In this document: positions 34,206 to 42,796 of the stretch, piece after piece | Numbering within the stretch: position 1 is the stretch's first letter | Layout of the letters: each line of letters begins with the position of its first letter | Assembly (NCBI RefSeq): GCF_001513745.1 | Contig: NZ_CP013382.1 | Span: forward strand, 62,001 to 126,000 | Origin: Burkholderia humptydooensis | GTDB taxonomy: Bacteria; Pseudomonadota; Gammaproteobacteria; Burkholderiales; Burkholderiaceae | DNA: 64,000 nt | Direction: 5' to 3' | Notes under the pieces: model-generated | What the model was told of the DNA's origin: nothing | Seen by the model: the letters and a program-made list of their open reading frames with translations, nothing else | Databases searched by the model: none | Position numbers and translations under genes: made by a program

Positions 34206-34745
34206 TCAGCCGGCCTTGATCTCGATCTTTTTCTCGGCCCTGGACGCTTCGGGCGTCTTCGGCAGCGTGACCTTCAGCACGCCCTTGTCGAACGACGCGT
34301 CGATCCTGTCGCGGTCGACGCCGTCCGGCACTCGGAAGTACCGCTCGAAAGCGCCGAAGCGACGCTCGTGAACGTAATAGCCCTTGCGCTTTTCTTCTTT
34401 CTCTTCGTGTTTTTCGCCGTGAATCGACAGGCCGCCGTTCGAGAGCTTGACCTCGATATCCTTCTCGCTCAGCCCCGGTAATTCCGCGGTGATTTCGTAG
34501 GACGTGTCGGTTTCGACGAAGTCGACGGCGGGCTCGGCCGCCCACTCTCGTTCGCGGCGCCAGAACGGCTCGATGTCGAAGATCGCCCGTCGCATCGACG
34601 ACACGCGCACGCCGTGATCGAAATCGTCGAGCAGGCGATCGATCTCGCGCCGCAGCGTCTCGATCGGGTGCCAGAACGGCGCGGTCAACGAACGCTCCGT
34701 GCTTTCCCGCGGCTTCTTGACCGGCAGCTTGGTGGTTTCGCTCAT
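34206..34745 (-). CDS. Hsp20/alpha-crystallin small heat-shock protein
   Basis: 179 residues from ATG 34745, with AGGTG upstream. An N-arm with FWHPIETLRREIDRLLDDF precedes the alpha-crystallin domain (about residues 73-170: AVDFVETDTSYEITAELPG, RFGAFERYFRVPDGV, DASFDKGVLKVTLPK). It is an ATP-independent holdase. Its natural promoter region seems to be cut away: an IS element lies 11 bp upstream of the start codon, and an FNR/ANR box with good -10 sits on the far side of it (36227-36240). Expression may now depend on the element. Confidence 0.92.
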   Translation of the reverse strand: MSETTKLPVKKPRESTERSLTAPFWHPIETLRREIDRLLDDFDHGVRVSSMRRAIFDIEPFWRREREWAAEPAVDFVETDTSYEITAELPGLSEKDIEVKLSNGGLSIHGEKHEEKEEKRKGYYVHERRFGAFERYFRVPDGVDRDRIDASFDKGVLKVTLPKTPEASRAEKKIEIKAG

Positions 34746-34756
34746 GTCGCACCTAT

Positions 34757-34769
34757 ATGAACGCGTCCC
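34757..34769. repeat. IS inverted repeat, end distal to the transposase start
   Basis: ATGAACGCGTCCC, exact inverse of the sequence at 36157-36169. Confidence 0.8.
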
Positions 34770-35031
34770 GTTTGCAACAGTTCTCGTGTGTTCCGACAGA
34801 CAGGATGGGCTGCAGCTCTATATTCGGCCTTGATGCAGTCGATATTGCCGCTGCGGGCCCCTATGAAATCCGCTGGCCCGCGCCTCACTCTCCTAACGAG
34901 CTCAAAGCTCTTGGTGACATTCAGGCTTGGCGGGCCCAGGTCCTACCTGGCTCGTCATCACACTCGATTGCTGCGCAACCTTTCGACGTTCACCCTGTGT
35001 AAATGTTGATCTTCTACCTCGCAGGAACCGA
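34770..35031 (-). ncRNA. Candidate bridge/seek RNA region of the IS
   Basis: The 262 bp between the transposase stop and the inverted repeat contain no gene. In IS1111-group elements a structured guide RNA that selects the target is encoded downstream of the transposase, in just this position. I have not derived a fold, so the call rests on position only. Confidence 0.35.
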
Positions 35032-36051
35032 TTAGACTGGTTTCACGCTGATGTAGTCCTTTCGATACGCTCGCTCATGAGCGAGTACCGCCCAGATCGT
35101 TCGCGCCGTCTTGTTGGCCAGTGCGACGATCACGACATTCGTCGGCCGTCGCTTCTTGATCTGCTCAACCCACGGCCCAGGCTCCTTCGCGTGCGTCAGT
35201 ACGCTTCGTGCGCCGTGAATCAGCAACGTCCGCAGATACGTGTCGCCTCTCTTGCTGATTCCATGCAGATTCACCTTGCCGCCAGAACCTGTCTGCTTGG
35301 GCACCAAACCCGCCCACGCCGCAAATTCCCGCCCCGATCTGAACGCTTTCGGATCGCCCATCATGGCCACTGCAGCGGTCGCCGTCAGCAACCCCACGCC
35401 AGGAATCTCGCTGATCGCCTGCACCGCCCGGTCTTCCTTCTTCCATTCGCGCATCCGACGCTCGATCTCGGCAACCTGCTCGTCCAGTCTCGCCAACCCG
35501 CTCCACTGCTCGCGCAGCGTTTCGATCAGTGCCGCTGGCAGACGCTCCGCGATCCGGCTAAGCGCCGCCGGTATCTCCTTGTCCAGTGCCGCCCGGCCCT
35601 TGCTCATCACTTCGCCGTATTCCGTCAGCAATCCACGCAGCCCGTTGATCTGCATCGTGCGGAACTTCACCAACTGCTCGCGCATCCGATGCAGCGCCAA
35701 CATCGCCTGCTGCATTTCCGTCTTCACCGCTATCGGCTTGCCCGGCTGCTGCACTGCCAGCCATATCGCTCTCGCGTCTGCCGCATCGTTCTTGTTACGG
35801 ATGTTGAACGCCTTCACGAACTCCGCCGGCATCAGCCTGACCTCATGACCCATCTGCTTTAGCGCTCGGGCCCAGTGGTGCGCACCGCCACACGCCTCCA
35901 TCCCAATTACGCACCGATCACGATTCACGAAGTGCTCCAGGAACTTCGCTCGCTTGATCGCCTTGTTCACAATCTCGCCGCTTGCCTGATCAACGTAATG
36001 CACCTGGAATACGTTCTTGGCGATATCGACGCCCACTGCCATACTGTTCAT
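35032..36051 (-). CDS. IS110/IS1111-family transposase (DEDD recombinase)
   Basis: 339 residues from ATG 36051, with GGAGG nine bases upstream. N-terminal DEDD RuvC-like domain: VGVDIAKNVFQVHYVD (first Asp), VIGMEACGGAHHWARAL and NKNDAADARAIWLAVQ (paired Asp). The C-terminal transposase-20 domain has ISEIPGVGLLTATAAVAMMG and LVPKQTGSGGKVNLHGISKRGD, with the Ser nucleophile of the family in this half. It appears intact, so the element may still move. Confidence 0.92.
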   Translation of the reverse strand: MNSMAVGVDIAKNVFQVHYVDQASGEIVNKAIKRAKFLEHFVNRDRCVIGMEACGGAHHWARALKQMGHEVRLMPAEFVKAFNIRNKNDAADARAIWLAVQQPGKPIAVKTEMQQAMLALHRMREQLVKFRTMQINGLRGLLTEYGEVMSKGRAALDKEIPAALSRIAERLPAALIETLREQWSGLARLDEQVAEIERRMREWKKEDRAVQAISEIPGVGLLTATAAVAMMGDPKAFRSGREFAAWAGLVPKQTGSGGKVNLHGISKRGDTYLRTLLIHGARSVLTHAKEPGPWVEQIKKRRPTNVVIVALANKTARTIWAVLAHERAYRKDYISVKPV

Positions 36052-36156
36052 CGTGGATCCTCCGGTTGCCGGGAAATGCGTGCATTTTCCACCTGGGCAC
36101 ATCGATGCCGTTGGCCCGTGAGGATCCACCCCTCTCTTGCTCTCACGTGCGCGGAT

Positions 36157-36169
36157 GGGACGCGTTCAT
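36157..36169. repeat. IS inverted repeat, end proximal to the transposase start
   Basis: GGGACGCGTTCAT, pairs with 34757-34769. Confidence 0.8.
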
Positions 36170-36226
36170 TTCATTCTCCTTCTCGTCAATGGAGCGTTCA
36201 TTCTCGGCCGGCACCGGTTGCGATTC

Positions 36227-36240
36227 TTGACGAAGGTCAA
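36227..36240 (-). promoter_or_regulatory. FNR/ANR-type box D, orphaned hsp20 promoter
   Basis: TTGACGAAGGTCAA; on the minus strand GAGAAT (36205-36200) lies at -10 spacing. With the IS removed, the box would be about 70 bp before the hsp20 ATG, a normal promoter distance. AAGGAG at about 36177-36182 on the same strand is now next to the IS. Confidence 0.55.
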
Positions 36241-36313
36241 CGCTCAAAATGGGGCGGCGAATCGGCTCCGCACGCACGCGCCGCTGCGCGGCCCTCCGCC
36301 GTGAACGCGCGCG

Positions 36314-38704
36314 TCAATACAGCAGATACGCGGCCCGCTCATGCGCGAACGCCGCGTTCTGCGCGTCGACGACCTGCTCGATCTCGTCGAGCGGACGCCC
36401 GTCGGCCAACATGTCGGCCACCTTGCGCGAGCCGACCGACGCACGGATCGCATCGATCCGGAACCGGTCCGGATAGCGCCGATGCAGTGCGAGCGCGAGC
36501 GCAAGCCCCACGCTGCCGGGCCGCACCGTTCCCGGCAGCCGCTCGATCCGCACGCCTTCGCAGAGCGCGCCGCGGTACGGCCCTTCCGTCGGCACGAACC
36601 GGGCCGGCGCGAACGTCGCGTTCAAATGCATCGCGCCGAGGTCGTCCGCGAGCGCGCGGCCATCGATCCACGGCGCGCCGACCACGCGGAACGGCGTCGC
36701 GGTGCCCCGTCCGACGCTGATGTCCGCGCCTTCGACGATGCCGACGTCCGGATACAGAGACAGCGCGGCGGCATCGCGCAGATTCGGCGACGGCGGCACC
36801 CAGCCGAGCCCGGTATCGCCGTAGCGCATCGTGCGCCGGTAATTTTCCATCGGCACCACGACGAGATCGGCACCGATGCGAAGCCGATCGTCGAACAGCT
36901 TCGCGAGCTCGCCGATCGTCATCCCTGGCGCGAGCGGCAACGGGTAATAGTTCGTGAACGATCCGGTGTCGGCGTCCGACACCGGCCCCCCGGCGACGTC
37001 GGCGCCAAGCGGGTCCGGCCGGTCGAGCACGACCACGGGAACGTGCGTGGCCGCCGCCGCCTCGAGCACGTAACCCAGCGTCGCGAGATACGTGAAGAAG
37101 CGCACGCCGGCGTCCTGGATGTCGAACACGAGCACGTCGACGTTCGACATCGTCGCGGGCGCGATTCGTCGCCGGTTGCCATACAGGCTGTGGACGACGA
37201 CGTGCGTATCCGCGTCGGTCGCATCGCCGAACGGCGAGTCGACGTCGGTCCCGAGTCCGTGCTCGGGCGCGAAGATCGCGACGAGCCGGGCGCCGGGCGC
37301 GTGCGCGAGCAGATCGATCGTGCGCCGGCCGAGCCGGTCGAATCCGCTGCGGTTCGTCACGAGTCCGATTCGCTTGCCGGCCACGGCTGCAAAGCCGTTC
37401 GACTCGAGCACGTCGATGCCGGCCAGCACGGGCCCGGCCGAGGCCGGCGCTCGCGCCGCCCGCGCGAGCGCCGCCGCCATCGCGGGCGCTTCCTCGGCGA
37501 TCCGTTCGGCGGATACGGGTGGCGAGCGGCTCGCGACGATGCCGAGCACCTGTTCGCGCAGCGGTGCCGCGTTGCCGCGTTCGTCCGGATAGAGGCGGCT
37601 CGTCAGGACGATCACGAAGCGATGCGTGACGAGATCGATCCAGAGACCGGTGCCCGTATAGCCGAGGTGCCGCAGCAGACCGACCGGCGGCAGCCGATAG
37701 CGATTCGCGGCGAGCGGCGGCTGCAGTTCCCAGCCGGCCGTGCGCGCATCGCCTTCGGCGTCGAGCGTGGCCGGCGTCTCGAGCGCGGCCACGCTCGCGC
37801 GGCTCAGCACGCGCGCCGCGCCGATCGCGCCGCCGTTCAGCAGCATCCGTGCGAAGCGTGCGAGATCGTCGGCGCTGGCGAACAGGCCGGCATTGCCGGC
37901 GACGCCCGTCATTGCCGCGGCGATCGGGTCGTGCACGCGGCCCCTGAGCAGGCGGCCGTCGCGAACGGCGGTCGGCGCGACGCGCGAGATCGCCGCGGCG
38001 CGGGGCCGGAACGTCGCGGTCGCCATGCGAAGCGGCGCGAAGACATGCTTCGCGCACCATGCATCGAGCGGCCGACCGGTCACGCGCTCGACGATCTCGC
38101 CAAGCGCCACGTAGTTGACGTCGCTGTAGATCACGCGCGTTCCCGGCGGCGCCACGGGCGACATTCGCGCGACATCGGCGAGCACCGCCGCCCGGCTGCG
38201 CAGCGCCCGCGTCGACGTCACGCCGGCGGGCAAGCCGGACGTGTGCGCGAGCAACTGCCGGACCGTCACGCCGGCCTTGCCCTGCGCGGCGAAAGCGGGC
38301 CAGTAGCGTGCGGCCGGCGCATCCAGCGCGAGCCGGCCTTGCTCCGCAAGCTGCATGACCGCCGTGGCGGTCGCGACGACTTTCGTGAGCGAGGCGAGAT
38401 CGAACACGGTGTCGGCCGTCATCGCTTCGGCGGCCGGCCCCGTCATGCGCCAGCCGCGAGCCACGCGCTCGCGCACGCCGCCGGCGTCGCCCGTCACGAC
38501 GACCGCGCCCGTAATGTGGCCGTCGGCGATCTCCGCGTCGATCGCGGCGCCGATCGCGACGGCCGCCGATTGCGGCGCGGGGTGGCGGCCCGCGTCGGCA
38601 TGCGCGCCCGGCGGCGCCGACACCGGCGACGCCAGCATCAGCGCGCCGCTCAATGCGGCAACGCAGCGGAATCGTAGCGATTGTGCGGATTCCATACCAT
38701 CCAT
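36314..38704 (-). CDS. Fusion of beta-lactamase-type serine hydrolase and NamZ-like (DUF1343) exo-N-acetylmuramidase
   Basis: 796 residues from ATG 38704 (ATG 38695 also possible). Signal peptide with RFRCVAALSGALMLASPVSA. First domain (about 40-400): serine beta-lactamase/esterase fold with S-x-x-K in FDLASLTKVVATATAV near residue 103, a YSDVNYVALG segment where Y-x-N is expected, and GYTGTGLWIDL. Second domain (about 425-796): DUF1343/NamZ, with GKRIGLVTNRSGFDR, VAIFAPEHGLGTDVDSPFG, VFDIQDAGVRFFTYLATLG and NLRDAAALSLYPDVGIVEG. NamZ removes N-acetylmuramic acid from peptidoglycan ends; the hydrolase half may act on peptide or ester links. It overlaps the 3' end of the upstream glycoside-hydrolase gene by 55 bp. 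Confidence 0.9.
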   Translation of the reverse strand: MDGMESAQSLRFRCVAALSGALMLASPVSAPPGAHADAGRHPAPQSAAVAIGAAIDAEIADGHITGAVVVTGDAGGVRERVARGWRMTGPAAEAMTADTVFDLASLTKVVATATAVMQLAEQGRLALDAPAARYWPAFAAQGKAGVTVRQLLAHTSGLPAGVTSTRALRSRAAVLADVARMSPVAPPGTRVIYSDVNYVALGEIVERVTGRPLDAWCAKHVFAPLRMATATFRPRAAAISRVAPTAVRDGRLLRGRVHDPIAAAMTGVAGNAGLFASADDLARFARMLLNGGAIGAARVLSRASVAALETPATLDAEGDARTAGWELQPPLAANRYRLPPVGLLRHLGYTGTGLWIDLVTHRFVIVLTSRLYPDERGNAAPLREQVLGIVASRSPPVSAERIAEEAPAMAAALARAARAPASAGPVLAGIDVLESNGFAAVAGKRIGLVTNRSGFDRLGRRTIDLLAHAPGARLVAIFAPEHGLGTDVDSPFGDATDADTHVVVHSLYGNRRRIAPATMSNVDVLVFDIQDAGVRFFTYLATLGYVLEAAAATHVPVVVLDRPDPLGADVAGGPVSDADTGSFTNYYPLPLAPGMTIGELAKLFDDRLRIGADLVVVPMENYRRTMRYGDTGLGWVPPSPNLRDAAALSLYPDVGIVEGADISVGRGTATPFRVVGAPWIDGRALADDLGAMHLNATFAPARFVPTEGPYRGALCEGVRIERLPGTVRPGSVGLALALALHRRYPDRFRIDAIRASVGSRKVADMLADGRPLDEIEQVVDAQNAAFAHERAAYLLY

Positions 38705-39912
38705 CCGTCCGTGCCCGCCGCTTCGGCGGCGTCGATTTGCACGCGAATCTCGTCGGCGCCGAATGTGCGGCGATCGAACGCGTAGTCGCGAAAAGCCTGT
38801 AGCCACGGCCGGAAGCGCACGCCGGCAAGCCCGGTGCGGCGCATGGCTTTCGCCAGCGAGCGGCGGACGATCTCGCCGGGCCGCTCGGTCGGCTTCCCGA
38901 CGCCCGGCACGCCCAACGCGAAGCCGGACGGATACAGCATCGGCGAAATGTAGTCGACCGTGCGCCCGAGCGTCTCGAGCCGCTGGCCGATGCGCGTATC
39001 GTTTGAATTCCAGCAGACATAGCCGAAGATGTCGACCGACAGATAGACGTTGTACGGCCGCAGTCGCGCCCGCGCACCCATCAGAAAGCCGGTGATCGCC
39101 GCGACGCGGTTCGATTCGGTGTTGGGCTCGCCGAACCGCAGGCCGTTCGCGTCCGGGAAGCGCAAGTAGTCGAACTGGATTTCGTCGAAGCCCATGCGGG
39201 CCGCTTCTTCCGCGAGATCGTAGTGGTGCTCCCAGGCTCCGCGCACGGTCGGATCGATCCAGCGCTGGCGCTCCCGATCGCGCCAGACCGCGCCGGCGGC
39301 ATCGCGCACCGCCCAATCCGGGTGCGCGGCCGCGAGCGGATCGTCCTTGAACACGACGATCCGTGCGATCAGATAAAGGCCGCGCGCGTGCAGCGCGCGC
39401 ACCAGCGCAGATAGATCGATCGCGCGCGGCGCGGCGTCGCGCCGAACGGCTGCCGCGCCGATCGATTCGCGCGCCGCGCTGCGATACGGCGTCGCTCCGT
39501 CATCTCCTTTCACGTCGATCACGAGCGCATTGATCGCGGTCTTGCCGGGCAGCGCGAGGACGGCGTCGCGCAGCGCCCGGTTCGCAACGCCGAACGCGGA
39601 CAGATAAACCGCCTTGGGACGCAGCGGCATCATGCGCACGATGCGCGCCGCGTCCCCGTCGCGCAATGTGGCTTCCGCGCGCGCGTAGCCGGGCGCCGTC
39701 ACGCTCATCGTCGTGGCGGCTCCGCCGGCCGCGGCCGGCACGGCGAGCTTGCCGTCCGCCGCGGTGATTCGGGCCGTGCCCGATGCGTAGGCGGTCGCGC
39801 CCGCAAGCGGGCGACCGCTCGCGGCATCGACGACGGTAATCGCGACCGTCGCCGCGTGGCCCGGCAGCCAGACCAGCAGGCACAGGATCGCAATGGCGGC
39901 GCGGCTAGCCAT
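38650..39912 (-). CDS. Secreted putative glycoside hydrolase (DUF4015 family)
   Basis: 420 residues from ATG 39912. Signal peptide MASRAAIAILCLLVWLPGHA. A Ig/carboxypeptidase-regulatory-like beta domain (VDAASGRPLAGATAYASG) is followed by a TIM-barrel domain with KAVYLSAFGVANRALRD, NALVIDVKGDDGATPY, MGFDEIQFDYLRFPDANG (the signature of the DUF4015 group), VYLSVDIFGYVCWNSNDTRIGQRL and a final MVWNPHNRYDSAAL. Substrate unproven; a cell-wall or exopolysaccharide glycan is likely because it is coupled with the NamZ-fusion gene. Confidence 0.85.
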   Translation of the reverse strand: MASRAAIAILCLLVWLPGHAATVAITVVDAASGRPLAGATAYASGTARITAADGKLAVPAAAGGAATTMSVTAPGYARAEATLRDGDAARIVRMMPLRPKAVYLSAFGVANRALRDAVLALPGKTAINALVIDVKGDDGATPYRSAARESIGAAAVRRDAAPRAIDLSALVRALHARGLYLIARIVVFKDDPLAAAHPDWAVRDAAGAVWRDRERQRWIDPTVRGAWEHHYDLAEEAARMGFDEIQFDYLRFPDANGLRFGEPNTESNRVAAITGFLMGARARLRPYNVYLSVDIFGYVCWNSNDTRIGQRLETLGRTVDYISPMLYPSGFALGVPGVGKPTERPGEIVRRSLAKAMRRTGLAGVRFRPWLQAFRDYAFDRRTFGADEIRVQIDAAEAAGTDGWMVWNPHNRYDSAALPH

Positions 39913-40273
39913 GACCGCCTCCCGCGGCGCGCGACGCGCCGCGCGGATCAAGAGGAAAGACTCTCATGGGAGCCTCGCCAGACGTTTTTCAGCCAGTTTC
40001 ATTGTTGGTCGTTCTGGCGCACTGAGGCAGATCAATCATCCGGTCGGCAGGGTTTTCCGCGACGGCGCGCGCGACGGCCCGAATTCCGATACCCGCCATC
40101 GTCATCTCCGCATCACGCTGACGTCACGCTCGAACCTTACAGTCCGCTTGGGAATTCCCATGCCGAGGAGGGGCTCGATGTCCGGCGTCACCGGCGCGCG
40201 TCGCACGCGCGTCCGGCTCGCGCGTGCATCGCCGGTTCATCGCTCGGTCAATTCAGAACAAGGACTCCGGAAC
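39913..40273. other. Intergenic region upstream of phospholipase C
   Basis: About 360 bp between divergent genes. Holds a perfect 12-bp palindrome TGGGAATTCCCA at 40149-40160 of unknown meaning and a degenerate FNR-like half site at 40022-40035. No gene seen. Confidence 0.45.
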
Positions 40274-42469
40274 ATGAACTCTCGCCGCAGATTTCTGCAA
40301 GGCGCCGCATCCACCGGCATCGCGGCCGCCACGCTGGCCGCGTTCCCGCCCAGCATTCGCCGCGCGCTCGCCATTCCCGCCAACAACCGGACCGGCACCA
40401 TTCGGGATGTCGAGCACATCGTCATCCTGATGCAGGAAAATCGCTCGTTCGACAACTACTTCGGCACGCTGCGCGGCGTGCGCGGCTTCGGCGACCGCTT
40501 CGGCATTCCGCTGCCCAACGCGCCGACGGTCTGGCAGCAGCGCAACGCGGCGGGCGCGCCGGTATTGCCGTACCACCTGGACGGCAGCAAGGGCAATGCG
40601 CAGCGCGTGAGCGGCACGCCGCACTCGTGGGACGACGGCCAGAATGCGTGGGACGGCGGGCGCATGTACCAGTGGCCGCGCTACAAGAACACGGCATCGA
40701 TGGGTTACTTCCGGGAGAGCGAGCTGCCGTTCCAGTTCGCGCTCGCGAATGCGTTCACGATCTGCGACGCCTACCACTGCTCGATGCACGCGGGCACCAA
40801 CTCCAACCGCCTGTTCATGTGGACCGGCACCAACGGCCCGACCGGCGCGGGCGTGGCCTCGGTGGTGAACGAATGGGACGACATCGGTCCTTCCACGCTC
40901 GGCTACGAGTGGAAGACCTATCCCGAGCGCCTGCAGGAAGCCGGCGTGAGCTGGAAGGTCTACCAGAACATGCCCGACAACTTCACCGACAACTCGCTCG
41001 CCGGCTTCAAGCAATACCGGCGCGCGAACGAGGCGTCGGGCAAGCCGGTGAGCAACAGCGACAAGGTGGTTTCGCCCGCGTATGATCCGGCGAGCGACGA
41101 CGTGCGCAACCCGCTGTACAAGGGCATCGCCAACACGATGCCCGACGGCGGTTTTCTCGGCGCTTTCAAGGAAGACGTCCGCAACGGCAAGCTGCCGCAG
41201 GTGTCGTGGGTGGTGGCGCCGGCCGCGTATTCCGAGCACCCCGGCCCGTCGAGCCCGGTGCAGGGCGCGTGGTACATCCAGGAGACGCTCGATGCGCTCA
41301 CCGCGATGCCCGACGTCTGGAGCAAGACCGTGCTGCTCGTGAACTTCGACGAGAACGACGGCTACTTCGACCACGTGCCTTCGCCGTCGGCGCCTTCGCT
41401 GAACCCGGACGGCACGCCGGCCGGCAAGACCACGCTGTCCGACGCCGACATCGCGTTCGAGCGCTTCACCCACCCGAAGCCGCCGGGCACCAAGAGCCAG
41501 CCGCAGCCCGACGCTCGCGTGTATGGCCCCGGCGTGCGCGTGCCGATGTACGTGATCTCGCCGTGGAGCCGCGGCGGCTGGGTCAACTCGCAGGTATTCG
41601 ACCACACGTCGACCCTGCGCTTCATCGAGGCGCGCTTCGGCGTGCGCGAGCCCAACATCTCCGCGTTCCGCCGAGCGGTATGCGGCGATCTGACGAGCGC
41701 CTTCAACTTCGTGCAACCGAACGACGAGCCGCTGCCCACGCTCGCCGGCCGCAAGACCCAGGCCCAGGCCGATGCGCTGCGCGCCGCGCAGCAGCAGATG
41801 CCGCAGATCGTGCCGCCCGCGAACGGCCAGTTGCCGCGCCAGGCGGCGGGCACGCGGCCTTCGCGCGCATTGCCGTACGAGCTGCACGTCAATGCCGTCG
41901 CCGGGACGCTCGACGGCACGCTGCGCCTCGTATTCGCCAACACGGGTCAGGCCGCGGCCGTGTTCCACGTCTACGACAAGCTGAATCTGGGCCGCCTGCC
42001 GCGCCGCTACACGGTCGAGGCCGGCAGGCAGCTCGACGACGTGTGGGCCGCCATGACCGACAACGCCGGCAAGTACGACCTGTGGGTGCTCGGGCCCAAC
42101 GGCTTTCACCGCCACTTCACCGGCGACCTGAACCGCTTGCGCGCGGGCGGCGCTCCCGCGCCCGAAGTGCGGGTGGAGTACGACAGGAAGCACGGCAACG
42201 TGCAATTGCTGTTGCGCAACGAAGGGGCGCGCGAGTGTGTGTTTACCGTGCGCGCGAAGGCGTACCGCAACGATGGCCCGTGGACCTTCAAGGTCAAGGG
42301 CGGCGCCGGGCGCAAGCACCACTGGAAGCTGGACGACAGCGGCAACTGGTACGACTTCGTCGTGACCTGCGACGCCGACGCCGGCTACGCGCGCCGCTTT
42401 GCCGGCCGGGTGGAAACCGGCGAGCATTCCGTCAGCGATCCGGCGATGGGAATGGGCGACCGGTTCTGA
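40274..42469 (+). CDS. plcN: Phosphocholine-type phospholipase C, Tat-exported
   Basis: 731 residues from ATG 40274. Twin-arginine signal NSRRRFLQGAASTGIAAAT. The phosphoesterase domain shows EHIVILMQENRSFDNYFGTL (metal-binding E-N-R-S-F-D-x-Y), CDAYHCSMHAGTNSNRLFMW, VNFDENDGYFDHVPSPSAP and VISPWSRGGWVNSQVFDHTS. Two C-terminal beta domains (DUF756) follow: RALPYELHVNAVAGTLDG and PEVRVEYDRKHGNVQLLLRN. It hydrolyses phosphatidylcholine-type lipids outside the cytoplasm; homologues are secreted virulence or phosphate-scavenging enzymes. Substrate range (hemolytic or not) cannot be read from sequence. Confidence 0.93.
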   Translation: MNSRRRFLQGAASTGIAAATLAAFPPSIRRALAIPANNRTGTIRDVEHIVILMQENRSFDNYFGTLRGVRGFGDRFGIPLPNAPTVWQQRNAAGAPVLPYHLDGSKGNAQRVSGTPHSWDDGQNAWDGGRMYQWPRYKNTASMGYFRESELPFQFALANAFTICDAYHCSMHAGTNSNRLFMWTGTNGPTGAGVASVVNEWDDIGPSTLGYEWKTYPERLQEAGVSWKVYQNMPDNFTDNSLAGFKQYRRANEASGKPVSNSDKVVSPAYDPASDDVRNPLYKGIANTMPDGGFLGAFKEDVRNGKLPQVSWVVAPAAYSEHPGPSSPVQGAWYIQETLDALTAMPDVWSKTVLLVNFDENDGYFDHVPSPSAPSLNPDGTPAGKTTLSDADIAFERFTHPKPPGTKSQPQPDARVYGPGVRVPMYVISPWSRGGWVNSQVFDHTSTLRFIEARFGVREPNISAFRRAVCGDLTSAFNFVQPNDEPLPTLAGRKTQAQADALRAAQQQMPQIVPPANGQLPRQAAGTRPSRALPYELHVNAVAGTLDGTLRLVFANTGQAAAVFHVYDKLNLGRLPRRYTVEAGRQLDDVWAAMTDNAGKYDLWVLGPNGFHRHFTGDLNRLRAGGAPAPEVRVEYDRKHGNVQLLLRNEGARECVFTVRAKAYRNDGPWTFKVKGGAGRKHHWKLDDSGNWYDFVVTCDADAGYARRFAGRVETGEHSVSDPAMGMGDRF

Positions 42470-42796
42470 GTGGACACCGCGGCGGCTCGGGCAGACGCGC
42501 TGTCTGTCGATTGCGTCTGCCCGGCGCGCCGGGGGAGTGCGCGTCCGTCGATTCGCGGACGAGACGCCGATTCGGTATGGATCGACGGCGCATCGTTCAC
42601 CGCCCCGGGCGATCGCCAGTCCGGCGTCGGCCAACACGTGCCGCATCGCGCGGGGGCGACGGTCAATGCGCCATTGCGATATCGCGACGCGACGTCCCGA
42701 TCCGCGTTCGCCCCGTGCCGTATCCGGCCGCGCATTGTCAGCGCTCGCGGCATGACAACCGCGTGCGACACCGTGCGCAACGGACACGCCGCACGT
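42470..42796. other. Intergenic region after phospholipase C
   Basis: About 330 bp between convergent genes. I see no gene, strong hairpin or repeat here. Confidence 0.5.

Larger units (their letters stand above)
34757..36169 (-). mobile_element. IS110-family (IS1111-like) insertion sequence
   Basis: Bounded by the 13-bp inverted repeat ATGAACGCGTCCC (34757-34769) and GGGACGCGTTCAT (36157-36169), with a DEDD transposase gene inside. IS1111-group elements, unlike other IS110 members, have short subterminal inverted repeats, so the true ends may lie a few bases outside. No target duplication was recognised. It has inserted between hsp20 and its apparent promoter. About 260 bp at the left, downstream of the transposase, is non-coding. 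Confidence 0.85.

Noticed and set aside
40022..40035. CTGAGGCAGATCAA resembling an FNR/ANR box before phospholipase C
   Set aside because: Only one half matches TTGAY-N4-RTCAA; the first half is degenerate and no good -10 follows at the expected spacing.
40149..40160. Perfect palindrome TGGGAATTCCCA upstream of phospholipase C
   Set aside because: Twelve bases with a common restriction-site core; a single occurrence with no promoter context is not enough to call an operator.
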